A stretch of DNA of 61,572 nucleotides from Rhodanobacter sp. (GTDB lineage: Bacteria > Pseudomonadota > Gammaproteobacteria > Xanthomonadales > Rhodanobacteraceae): NCBI GenBank assembly GCA_030148505.1, contig JASBTI010000047.1, forward strand, positions 1 through 61,572. Direction: 5' to 3'. Shown here one piece after another: positions 1 to 7,247 of this stretch. A program made the position numbers and the translations under genes. Within the stretch, counting starts at the first letter, position 1. Each line of letters opens with the position of its first letter. The notes under the pieces were generated by a model, which was given only the letters and a program-made list of their open reading frames with translations, did no database searches and was not told the DNA's origin.

Positions 1-72
1 CACGGGTGTGCCGGCCTCGCCTTGCTTGAGTACGGCCAGGATCTGGCTGTCGGTGAATCGGGATTTCTTCAT
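1..72 (-). CDS. IS3-family transposase OrfA, N-terminal fragment (runs off the window edge)
   Basis: The reverse strand encodes 24 residues beginning [17 protein letters not shown], the characteristic start of IS3-family OrfA (the HTH subunit that binds the element ends before OrfAB is made by frameshifting). A strong GAGGAGG ribosome site lies just upstream of the ATG, as expected for an intact element start. The rest of the gene lies outside the window. The element end should lie between about 100 and 137, directly beside a truncated IS5 transposase, so an IS3-type element seems to have inserted into the IS5 copy. I cannot place the terminal repeat to the base. Confidence 0.8.
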   Translation of the reverse strand, partial: MKKSRFTDSQILAVLKQGEAGTPV

Positions 73-137
73 GGAACCTCCTCGGGAAAGATTACGAGAA
101 AATTCCACTTCTGGCGTCAGCTAACTGGCGGGGGGAT

Positions 138-813
138 TACCACGACGATTCTCAAATTCCGCCGCTTCCTGGAACAGCACGGCTTGGCGGCGAAGATTCT
201 GGAAACGGTCAATGCTTACTTGGGCAAGCAGGGCCTGCTATTGCGCCAAGGCACTATCGTGGACGCCACGATCATCCAAGCCCCATCGTCAACGAAGAAC
301 CGTGGCAAGCAGCGCGATCCGGAGATGCATCAGACGAAGAAGGGCCAGCAGTGGTACTTCGGCATGAAAGCGCACATCGGTGTGGACGTGGAATCGGGGC
401 TGGTGCACACGGTGACCAGCACGCCGGCGAACGTAGGTGACGTCACGGAAGTGGACAAGCTCCTGCACGGTAAGGAGAAGAGCGTGCATGCCGATGCCGG
501 CTATCAAGGCGCCGATAAACGAGCGCCCAAGCGCGGCCGTACGTGGTACATCGCCGCCAAGCGGGGCGGCGTCAAGGCGATGCCTGAGGGCGAGTTGAAG
601 GAAGCGGTCAAGCACACCGAACAGATGAAGGCGGCGGTCCGGGCCAAGGTGGAGCATCCGTTCCGGGTCGTGAAGCGACAGTTCGGCTATCAGAAGGTGC
701 GTTTCAAGGGACTGCTCAAAAACACAGCCCAGGTGCTGACGTTGTTCGCACTCTCCAATCTGTGGATGGCGCGACGAACATTGCTGGCTGCCGTAGGGGA
801 GGTGCGCCGGTGA
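138..813 (+). pseudogene. IS5-family transposase, N-terminally truncated
   Basis: From about position 138 the translation is a clear IS5-family DDE transposase: [14 protein letters not shown], then [17 protein letters not shown] (first catalytic Asp), [11 protein letters not shown], the HADAGYQG segment (second Asp) and a C-terminal RAKVEHPFRVVKRQFGY helix (catalytic Glu). About 60-100 N-terminal residues of a normal IS5 transposase are missing. The open frame upstream of 138 is not transposase but the antisense of the neighbouring IS3 OrfA start and its leader. The enzyme is therefore very unlikely to be functional. I see no obvious terminal repeat downstream of the stop, so the right end is undefined. 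Confidence 0.85.
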
Positions 814-912
814 AGGCGGAAATGGCGTTGATTAGAGGAAAATACGCAACCTGCCTATGATATTTCGCTCGGGAAAGTGCCATTGGGTGAAAGTAAAGCC
901 AGCGTTCTCATC

Positions 913-930
913 CGGCCGTCTGGACGGCCG
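913..930. terminator. GC-rich hairpin downstream of the IS5 transposase
   Basis: CGGCCGTC and GACGGCCG form a perfect 8-bp inverted repeat separated by 2 nt (effectively a 7-bp stem with a 4-nt loop), followed by TTTCGGATTC. It could terminate transcription coming from the IS or be part of the element end. The T-run is short, so termination is a guess. Confidence 0.4.
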
Positions 931-1258
931 TTTCGGATTCAATAAATCAGAGCATCCTTAGCGTCATTCTCCGTTCAGACTTGCCGGTTCTGGAGCGTGA
1001 GTTATTTCGTATTATTGCTCTCGAATCACTTGAATACATACGGAGATCTGTTGCAGTTCTCTTGCACAAGGATCGACACATCGCACCACTTCTATCTTCT
1101 CATGGACACTTTCAAGACTGGTGACACCGAAACGCAGGTCGTACAGAGCCCACGCCACTTTGTACTCCTGATCTCTGGCGAAAGACTTCCAGCGTCTGTC
1201 GGTTTTACAAATTAGGTCTCGCATGAGGACTGTTAAGTCATTAATACTATAGAATAGT

Positions 1259-1270
1259 GTTGTTAACAAC
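1259..1270. promoter_or_regulatory. Palindrome GTTGTTAACAAC upstream of the dehalogenase-like gene
   Basis: A perfect 12-bp palindrome lies 55 bp before the ATG at 1326, just downstream of an AT-rich segment containing TATAGA (a possible -10 element). Its position would suit an operator, but no -35 element is convincing and no regulator gene is adjacent. Confidence 0.3.
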
Positions 1271-1325
1271 AGGGTCTATACCAGGGGTGCAAACCGTTTT
1301 TAATCTAACTTTGCGGAGAAATCCT

Positions 1326-2090
1326 ATGTCTTTAGATCGTCGGCAGCTTCTCAAGTTCATGGCGGGAGGTGTGGCTGCGAGTTTTCTACCCGCTTCTGTG
1401 CTGGCTCGGGCAGCGAGCAAGTCTGATATCAAGGCCATTGCTTTCGATGCTTTTCCTGTATTCGATCCGAGGCCGATTTTTGGATTGGTTAAAACATTAT
1501 ATCCGGAGCAAGGTGGCGCGCTTGCCAAGTTCTGGTTTACCAAAATATTCGGCTATACATGGCTGCGCACTACGGGTAATCATTACAAGGGTTTTTATAG
1601 TGTTATTGAGGATGCGCTAGTATTTTCGGCGGAAAGTTTAAAGCTTGACCTGACGTCGAAAAATCAGAAGCAATTGATGGATGTCTGGTTGAACTTGAAG
1701 CCATGGCCGGACGTGAAGCCGGCGCTGGAATTGTTCAAGAGAAACAATATTCGGCTTGCTTTTCTTTCAAACTTTACCGAAGAAATGTTGCGAGCCAACG
1801 CAAGAAATTCAAATATAGAAAATGCGTTTGATTTTTATCTCAGCACCGACAGGGTCAAAGCCTATAAGCCAAGTCCTCTGGCATACCAGATGGGTGTCGA
1901 TGCGTTTGATCTTCCCAAGGAGAAGATTGCCTTCGCAGCATTTGCGGGCTGGGATGCAGCAGGAGCCAAATGGTTTGGTTACCCCACGGTTTGGGTTGAC
2001 CGACTAGGAAGCCCTGCCGAAAAATTGGGCGTCAAGCCAGACCGCACAGGAAAGGGCATAGATCAATTGGTTGATTTTGTATCAACCTGA
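1326..2090 (+). CDS. Tat-exported haloacid-dehalogenase-like (HAD) hydrolase
   Basis: The 254-residue protein begins MSLDRRQLLKFMAGGVAAS, a twin-arginine signal (RRQLLKF) followed by a hydrophobic stretch and cleavable ALARA region. The mature part has the layout of type II (S)-2-haloacid dehalogenases: motif I FDAFPVFD with the nucleophilic Asp near residue 40, motif II LSNF, the lysine region VKAYKPSPLAYQMG, and FAGWDAAGAKWFGYPT near the C-terminus. Motif I has Val where these enzymes usually have Thr, and Phe for Tyr, so the substrate may differ. The ATG at 1326 was chosen over upstream in-frame starts because GGAG lies 8 nt before it and the Tat signal starts there. GC content is visibly lower than in neighbouring genes, and IS remnants lie upstream, which suggests acquisition by transfer. 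Exported dehalogenases of this type are known but poorly characterised. Confidence 0.85.
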   Translation: MSLDRRQLLKFMAGGVAASFLPASVLARAASKSDIKAIAFDAFPVFDPRPIFGLVKTLYPEQGGALAKFWFTKIFGYTWLRTTGNHYKGFYSVIEDALVFSAESLKLDLTSKNQKQLMDVWLNLKPWPDVKPALELFKRNNIRLAFLSNFTEEMLRANARNSNIENAFDFYLSTDRVKAYKPSPLAYQMGVDAFDLPKEKIAFAAFAGWDAAGAKWFGYPTVWVDRLGSPAEKLGVKPDRTGKGIDQLVDFVST

Positions 2091-2272
2091 AGCCTGACCG
2101 GCGGTCCAAGACCAACCATCAGCTTCAGCGGACAATTCAAGGCAGCACGTATTTTGCATTCGCCGCAATAACCCGGGCGCATCGATCGCCAACGAGTGAA
2201 ATCTTCCGGGACGCGGGCGCAAGCCCACCAGGTGTCCGCAGCTCAGCTCAGCAGCGCCTGGAGCCGCTACTT

Positions 2273-2956
2273 TTACGGCCGGTAGATGGCCGGAAAAAGC
2301 TGCTTGAGATGGCCAACCTTGGGGGCGTCGTTGTAGACGATGTAGGGGTCGTTCGGATGTAGGCGGGCGTAGTCCTGATGGTAGGCCTCGGCCGGGTAGA
2401 ACGCCTTTAGCGGTTTTACCTGGGTGACGATGGGTGCCGAAAAGGCTTTGGCTGCCGTCAGTTGGGCAATATAGGCGCTGGCGACTTTTTCCTGCTCGGG
2501 GTTGGCGTAGAAAATCACCGAGCGATACTGGGTGCCGGTATCGGGGCCTTGCCGGTTCCATTCGGTCGGGTTCAGGGCTACCGAAAAGAACACTTGCAAC
2601 AGCTGGCCGTAGCTGATCTGCGCTGGGTCGAACTGCACCCGTACCGACTCGGCATGGCCGGTGTTGCCGTAGCTGACCTCATCGTAGTGCGCGGTGCCGG
2701 CCCGCCCGCCCGCGTAGCCGGGGACGACGCGGCGCACGCCCTTGACGTGCTCAAAGACATCTTCGACACCCCAGAAACAGCCGCCGGCCAGCACGGCGAC
2801 CTGGTCATGGGCTGTGGTGGCCCTGGGCGCGTCGAGGGCGGGTGCGGGGAGTTTCACGACATCGCTGGTCGCCGAAACCTGACGGCAGGCAGTCAGGCCA
2901 GCGATCAGCAAGACAGCGGTCAGCGGAAGGGTCTTGAAGGCGGAACGGAGAATCAT
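2273..2956 (-). CDS. msrA: Peptide-methionine (S)-S-oxide reductase, lipoprotein form
   Basis: The 227-residue product carries the MsrA active-site motif GGCFWG (catalytic Cys near residue 60) followed by VEDVFEHVKGV and the usual YGNTGHAESV, PTEWNRQGPDTGTQYRS and YHQDY segments. It repairs oxidised methionine (S-sulfoxide) using reducing equivalents. The N-terminus is a signal sequence ending in a lipobox-like LTAC, so the enzyme is probably a periplasm-facing lipoprotein rather than cytosolic. It stands alone on the minus strand with its stop facing the dehalogenase gene. No MsrB partner is encoded in the window. The family call is very secure; the lipidation is inferred. Confidence 0.93.
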   Translation of the reverse strand: MILRSAFKTLPLTAVLLIAGLTACRQVSATSDVVKLPAPALDAPRATTAHDQVAVLAGGCFWGVEDVFEHVKGVRRVVPGYAGGRAGTAHYDEVSYGNTGHAESVRVQFDPAQISYGQLLQVFFSVALNPTEWNRQGPDTGTQYRSVIFYANPEQEKVASAYIAQLTAAKAFSAPIVTQVKPLKAFYPAEAYHQDYARLHPNDPYIVYNDAPKVGHLKQLFPAIYRP

Positions 2957-3150
2957 GTGTGTGCCTCGCTGATGGGGATGCGCAGGGCGGTATTAGATAC
3001 ATGCAGTTACGCGCCATCGGTGATGGCGGATGCAACCGGCTTCTGTCCATCCGGGCCGGGTGTCATCGAATGCGGCCTGGAGGGCTTTCACTCGGTATTC
3101 GCCGCTCGACCGCCCGGCGTTACATGCAACGCCGCTGCTGGCACCCTCGT

Positions 3151-3375
3151 TCAGCGAGCCTCGGGCAGCACGTGGATTTCCGCGTCGTCGATGGTAACGA
3201 CCTGGCCTGCGTGGATCTTGCAGGTCTTGCGCAGCTCGATCTTTCCGTCCACGGCCACGGCGCCGGTCGCCACGATGGCCTTGCCGGCGCCGCCGCTGTC
3301 GCACAGGCCGGTCAGCTTCAACAGCATGTTGAGCTCGACGTAGGTGCCTTCCAGTTCAAAATCGATGGTTTGCAT
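3151..3375 (-). CDS. Small S4-domain RNA-binding protein (YbcJ-like)
   Basis: This 74-residue protein consists almost entirely of one S4 fold: LNMLLKLTGLCDSGGAGKA, then VAVDGKIELRKTCKIHAGQVV. In the S4 family these residues form the RNA-contacting helix pair and hairpin. YbcJ-type proteins are short cytoplasmic proteins that bind structured RNA, possibly on ribosomes. The reading frame lies 41 bp downstream of the barstar gene on the same strand and could share its transcript. The length and the lack of any other domain match YbcJ. Confidence 0.85.
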   Translation of the reverse strand: MQTIDFELEGTYVELNMLLKLTGLCDSGGAGKAIVATGAVAVDGKIELRKTCKIHAGQVVTIDDAEIHVLPEAR

Positions 3376-3416
3376 GGTTTTCCGGGAAATCGATAGGTCG
3401 AGAGGGTGACACGCTT

Positions 3417-3860
3417 TCAGCAGGAAGTGGGGGCGGTATCGAAGGCGTCGTCGGGAAGGGCAAGAAAGGCGAACCAGGGCCGCTCATTGTCCTGCGCGAA
3501 GGTGGCGGCATCGTCGAGGATGCCGAGCAGGATGTCGAAGTCGGCTTCGGCCGCCTGGCGCAAACCGTCGGCATGCTCGAACAGGAGCACGTGACCCCAG
3601 GCCGGCATCCAGCCGAGGTCGCGCAGGCAATCGGCCAGCGCGTCCCAGTTGTGGCCGAAGGTGGGGGGAAGGTGCAGCGCGAAGGCGAGCCGGTGCAACA
3701 GCGCATCCTTGTCGTGGCAACCGGCAAGGTCGATGCGGCAAACCCCAAGCTCTTCGCGCACGGCGGTCCGGCCCAGTCGATCGAGGTCGTTGGCGCCGAC
3801 AAAGTAGACCCCGTCATGGGCGGGTCGGGTGAGGTCCAGATCGAAGCGGTCGATGCTCAT
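3417..3860 (-). CDS. Barstar-family ribonuclease inhibitor
   Basis: The 147-residue protein contains the barstar signature: CRIDLAGCHDKDALLHRLAFAL followed by LPPTFGHNWDALADCLRDL and a C-terminal stretch of acidic residues. In barstar, the conserved Asp/Trp helix (NWDALADCL) plugs the active site of a barnase-type RNase. It has no signal peptide, so it should stay in the cytoplasm. Its ATG overlaps the stop of the RNase gene by 4 bp (ATGA), so the two genes are translationally coupled, as expected for a nuclease/inhibitor pair. The N-terminal extension of about 40 residues is longer than in Bacillus barstar. Confidence 0.9.
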   Translation of the reverse strand: MSIDRFDLDLTRPAHDGVYFVGANDLDRLGRTAVREELGVCRIDLAGCHDKDALLHRLAFALHLPPTFGHNWDALADCLRDLGWMPAWGHVLLFEHADGLRQAAEADFDILLGILDDAATFAQDNERPWFAFLALPDDAFDTAPTSC

Positions 3861-4291
3861 CGATCCAGCTCGAAACGCCGGAAGCTGCGGTAGTGATCGT
3901 CGGTGTAATACCAGACCACGGGTGGCGTGCCGCCGGTGACGATGCGCCGTGCACCGCGGCTGCGCGCACCGGGGGCTTGCACGGTGTACTCGTGATAATA
4001 GCCACGCGGCTGCGCGGGCAGCCGGCCTTCGTAGTTGCCGAATACGGCGCCGTCCTGGCGATGTTCATACGGGCCACCGCTGGCGATCCTGCGCACCATG
4101 GCGCGTGCTTCGTGTGGCAGGAACCCCCGCGCCGAGGCTGCTGTTCCCTGATCGTGAAAAACCCGGCTCTGGCCGGAGGTGGTCTCCTTGGCGTCGGCAC
4201 CCGCCGGCGTCGGCGCCGGTGTATGCCGTTGCCACAGCACGGCGGCGAAGGCCAGCGCGGCGATCAGGATGACGGGATGCAGTCGGCGCAT
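3857..4291 (-). CDS. Exported barnase/RNase N1-type guanyl-specific ribonuclease
   Basis: This 144-residue protein has an N-terminal signal anchor (LHPVILIAALAFAAVLW), a linker, and a C-terminal microbial RNase domain. FGNYEGRLPAQPRGYYHEYTV aligns with the barnase region that holds the general-base Glu; RRIVTGG supplies the basic residue, and WYYTDDHYRSF the catalytic His. It is expected to cleave single-stranded RNA, preferring guanine, after export. The overlapping barstar gene protects the producer. Whether it acts as a nutrient-scavenging enzyme or an antibacterial effector cannot be told from the sequence. No secretion-system adaptor domain (PAAR, Rhs, CDI) is fused to it. Confidence 0.88.
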   Translation of the reverse strand: MRRLHPVILIAALAFAAVLWQRHTPAPTPAGADAKETTSGQSRVFHDQGTAASARGFLPHEARAMVRRIASGGPYEHRQDGAVFGNYEGRLPAQPRGYYHEYTVQAPGARSRGARRIVTGGTPPVVWYYTDDHYRSFRRFELDR

Positions 4292-4445
4292 GGGGTTTCA
4301 CGGGACGGGGGCGAGAGGGCGGAGCGTGTCGGGCTACAGTCTGCCGATAAAACGGGAGGCACGCGACCTTTGGTGCTGGCGCCCGCCATTTTTTTGTGCG
4401 CCGCCGATTTTCCGCTCATGGCTTGCGCGCGGTGAATACGGCCGT

Positions 4446-5297
4446 TCAGCGGGGCGCGTCCACCCGTGACTGCAGCGCTATCGCCGCCGCCGGATTGCGA
4501 TGCTTGGCGCCGCTGATGAAGAACACAAACACCTCGCGCGCCCCGGCCTGCGGTTGCAGCGGGGCGACATGAGGCAGTGTTTCGATGTCTTTGCCAGCGG
4601 CCCAATCGCGCGCCTGTGCGGCCCATCTATCCAGCGCGTCGGCGGCGTAGCCGGTGGGGATCTCATCGGCGGTGCGCATCAGTCGCGCATAGCTGAAGTC
4701 GCCGCTGAGATCGGCCAGCGAGGGGTAGGCAGGCGAGTCGGTGAACACCGTCGGCACCCCCTGCGCGCGCACCAGCGCCACATACGGCGCGCACTGGAAG
4801 CTGGGGTGGCGCACTTCCAGCACGTGGCGCAGCGGCTGACCGGCCAACTCGCGCGGCAGCGCGTCCAGAAACGCGGCAAGATCGCTGGCGTCGAACGGTC
4901 GCGATGGCGGCAGTTGCCACAGGATCGGCCCCAGCCGGTCGCCGAATTCGGCCAGTCCGCCATGCACGAAGCCCTCGATGCCCCGGTTGCTTTCGGCCAG
5001 CCGTCGGCCTTCGGTGATGTAGCGCGGTGCCTTCAGCGAGAACACGAATCCGTCCGGCGTCTGGGCCGCCCACTTTGCATAGGTGGCCGGTTTCTGCGCG
5101 CCGTAGAACGTGCCGTTGATCTCGATCGCCCGCAACTGGCGGCTGGCGTATTCCAGTTCGCGGCGCTGCACCAGGCCGGCAGGGTAGAAGTTGTTGCGCC
5201 ACGGCGCATACGTCCAGCCGCCGATGCCGATGCGGATCGAAGCATCACCGTTGGCGGTATCGGGTGAGGCAAACAGGTCGGTCATCGTCGGCGTCAT
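4446..5297 (-). CDS. DUF72-family protein (YecE-like, TIM-barrel)
   Basis: The protein shows the DUF72 hallmarks: IRIGIGGWTYAPWRNNFYP near the N-terminus, AIEINGTFYG, FVFSLKAPRYITE, LGPILWQLPP, LEVRHPSF, PTVFTDSPAYP and a C-terminal VFVFFISGAKHRNP segment. The biochemical role of the family is unknown; the fold is a TIM barrel with a putative metal or nuclease-like site. Several in-frame ATGs (5327, 5297, 5285) precede the conserved domain and none has a clear ribosome site, so the start given is a compromise. The gene is monocistronic, divergent from the serine hydrolase downstream. Confidence 0.88.
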   Translation of the reverse strand: MTPTMTDLFASPDTANGDASIRIGIGGWTYAPWRNNFYPAGLVQRRELEYASRQLRAIEINGTFYGAQKPATYAKWAAQTPDGFVFSLKAPRYITEGRRLAESNRGIEGFVHGGLAEFGDRLGPILWQLPPSRPFDASDLAAFLDALPRELAGQPLRHVLEVRHPSFQCAPYVALVRAQGVPTVFTDSPAYPSLADLSGDFSYARLMRTADEIPTGYAADALDRWAAQARDWAAGKDIETLPHVAPLQPQAGAREVFVFFISGAKHRNPAAAIALQSRVDAPR

Positions 5298-5454
5298 CAC
5301 AGGTGGGATTGGCAGGGGCGGCCCCATGGTAGTGGCAGGAAAGGCCTGCCGGCTGGCCTGGGCCGTGGACGTGCCCTCAACCGTGACTTTCAGCGCTGGT
5401 CATGCCAGCGGATTGCCATGATAGTGGGGCGCTGGAACCCCGCTGGAGTCGACC

Positions 5455-7152
5455 ATGTCAGTGCAAAATCCGACCGTCCGCAAACTGTCAGTCCGGCTGG
5501 CCGGCTGCTGTGCCTTGCTCGCCTTCGCCACCGGCGTCTGGGCCCAGGCACCGGTGGCGCCGATTTCGCACCTGCCGATCAACACCAACGACAGCGTGCA
5601 GCCGCTACTGCCGGCCCAGCTCCAGGACTTCGACGCCTACGTCAATACGGTGCGCAAGACCTTCGACGTGCCGGGCATCGCGGTAGCCATCGTCAAGGAC
5701 GGCAGGGTGGTGATGGAGCGCGGCTTCGGCGTGCGTGAGGTCGGTGCGCCGGCGAAGGTGGATGCCCACACGCTGTTTGCGATCGCCTCCAACACCAAGG
5801 CGTTCACCGCTGCCTCGCTGCAGATGCTGGCCGAGCAGGGCAAGCTGAAAATGGACGACCGGGTGATCGATCATCTGCCGTGGTTTCGCATGTCCGATCC
5901 GTACGTCACCCACGAGATGCGTATCCGCGATCTGCTGGCGCACCGCAGCGGGCTTAGCCTGGGCGCCGGCGACCTGCTGTATTGGCCACCCACTTCGTAC
6001 ACCACCCGGGACGTGGTCGAACGGCTTGCCCATGTGCCGCTCAAGCACGGCTTCCGCAGCCATTACGCCTACGACAACATCCTATTCGCGGTAGCGACGC
6101 TGGTGATCGAGAAGGCCTCCGGCGAGAGCTACGCGGATTTCGTCCGCCAGCATATTTTCAAGCCGGTCGGGATGACCGAATCGCTGATCGACAAGACCTA
6201 TCTCAAGCCCGGCATGGACGTGGCCACCGGCTACGCACCGTACAATTTCGGGCCGATCAAGCCGGTGCCGCCGATGGCGTGGCTGAACGATCCCGGCGCC
6301 GGCGGCATTTACGCCAGCGTGCATGATCTGGCGAAATGGATGAACGTGCAGCTGGCCGGTGGCGCGTTGCCACCGGGGCCGGACGGCAAGGCTCGTCGCT
6401 TGTTCTCCGAAGCCAGCCATCGGCAGATGTGGTCGATGCTTACGCCGATCACCATCCGCAAGCCAGCGATTCCGGAGTTGCAGCCGCTGATGCCGGACTT
6501 CTACGGCTATGGCGAAGGCTGGTTCCTCAGCGACTACCGTGGCCGGAAACTGGTCTGGCATACCGGCGGATGGCCCGGCTTCGTCTCGCGGGTGACCATG
6601 GTGCCGTCCTTGCATCTGGGTGTGGTGGTGCTGACCAATCAGCAGTCTGGCGCTGCCTTCAACGCGGTAACCTGGCGGGTGCTCGATGCCTACCTCAATC
6701 CAGCCCACAAAACCGACTGGGCGGCGATCTACGCCAAGGCGGTGAAGCAGTCCGAGGCCGGAGCCGACGAGAGTTTCGCCAAACATCAGGCCGCCCGCGA
6801 CAAGCACAGCAAGCCCTCGCTGCCGCTGGCGAAATACGCCGGCACCTACCGTGACCCGTGGTATGGCGATGTCGTTGTCAGCGACCAGCGCGGCAAGCTG
6901 CGGCTACGTTTCTCGAAGACGGCCCAGCTGATCGGCAGCATGACGCCGTGGCAGCACGACAGCTTCATCGTGCACTGGGACGACCGTACCTTGAACGCCG
7001 ACGCGTTCGTCACCTTTGCCTTGAATGCCGATGGCGCGATCCGCGAGATGCGCATGAAGCCAGTATCGCCGTTGACCGATTTCAGCTTCGATTTTCAGGA
7101 TTTGCGCCTGAAGCCGGTATCCGCCGATGCAGGCGCGGCGCCGAAAAAATGA
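5455..7152 (+). CDS. Exported serine hydrolase, class C beta-lactamase/penicillin-binding fold with DUF3471 tail
   Basis: The 565-residue protein begins with a long signal peptide (LAGCCALLAFATGVWAQA). The beta-lactamase-fold domain follows: SxxK nucleophile motif SNTK near residue 112, YxN-type motif YAYDN near 203 and HTGG near 367 replacing KTG. The C-terminal 110 residues (KYAGTYRDPWYGDVVV) match the DUF3471 lipocalin-like domain that often follows such hydrolases. These proteins act in the periplasm as peptidases or esterases, and the HTG motif argues against a true beta-lactamase. It lies 95 bp upstream of another exported esterase on the same strand; the two may be co-transcribed. Confidence 0.9.
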   Translation: MSVQNPTVRKLSVRLAGCCALLAFATGVWAQAPVAPISHLPINTNDSVQPLLPAQLQDFDAYVNTVRKTFDVPGIAVAIVKDGRVVMERGFGVREVGAPAKVDAHTLFAIASNTKAFTAASLQMLAEQGKLKMDDRVIDHLPWFRMSDPYVTHEMRIRDLLAHRSGLSLGAGDLLYWPPTSYTTRDVVERLAHVPLKHGFRSHYAYDNILFAVATLVIEKASGESYADFVRQHIFKPVGMTESLIDKTYLKPGMDVATGYAPYNFGPIKPVPPMAWLNDPGAGGIYASVHDLAKWMNVQLAGGALPPGPDGKARRLFSEASHRQMWSMLTPITIRKPAIPELQPLMPDFYGYGEGWFLSDYRGRKLVWHTGGWPGFVSRVTMVPSLHLGVVVLTNQQSGAAFNAVTWRVLDAYLNPAHKTDWAAIYAKAVKQSEAGADESFAKHQAARDKHSKPSLPLAKYAGTYRDPWYGDVVVSDQRGKLRLRFSKTAQLIGSMTPWQHDSFIVHWDDRTLNADAFVTFALNADGAIREMRMKPVSPLTDFSFDFQDLRLKPVSADAGAAPKK

Positions 7153-7247
7153 GCGTGGGGCTTGCGCCGCGACGTCGCCGTGCAAGCTGCCGCTATCCGA
7201 TTTGCCGAGTGTCGATCAGGTCCATTGATTGAGAGGGGATATCCACC

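Larger units (their letters stand above)
814..1325. other. 512-bp gap without a supportable gene
   Basis: This AT-richer stretch follows the IS5 remnant. It contains a strong GC hairpin (913-930) and a 12-bp palindrome (1259-1270) ahead of the dehalogenase gene. Two short overlapping frames on opposite strands (about 72 and 85 codons, 997-1269) are open, but neither resembles a protein family I know and neither has a good ribosome site. It may hold decayed IS or insertion-scar DNA plus the promoter of the downstream gene. Confidence 0.5.

Noticed and set aside
997..1269. Overlapping frames on both strands (72 and 85 codons)
   Set aside because: No family resemblance, no ribosome site and opposite-strand overlap; probably non-coding.
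5455..7152. A genuine class C beta-lactamase (resistance gene)
   Set aside because: HTG replaces KTG, and the C-terminal DUF3471 domain marks the non-lactamase serine hydrolase group.
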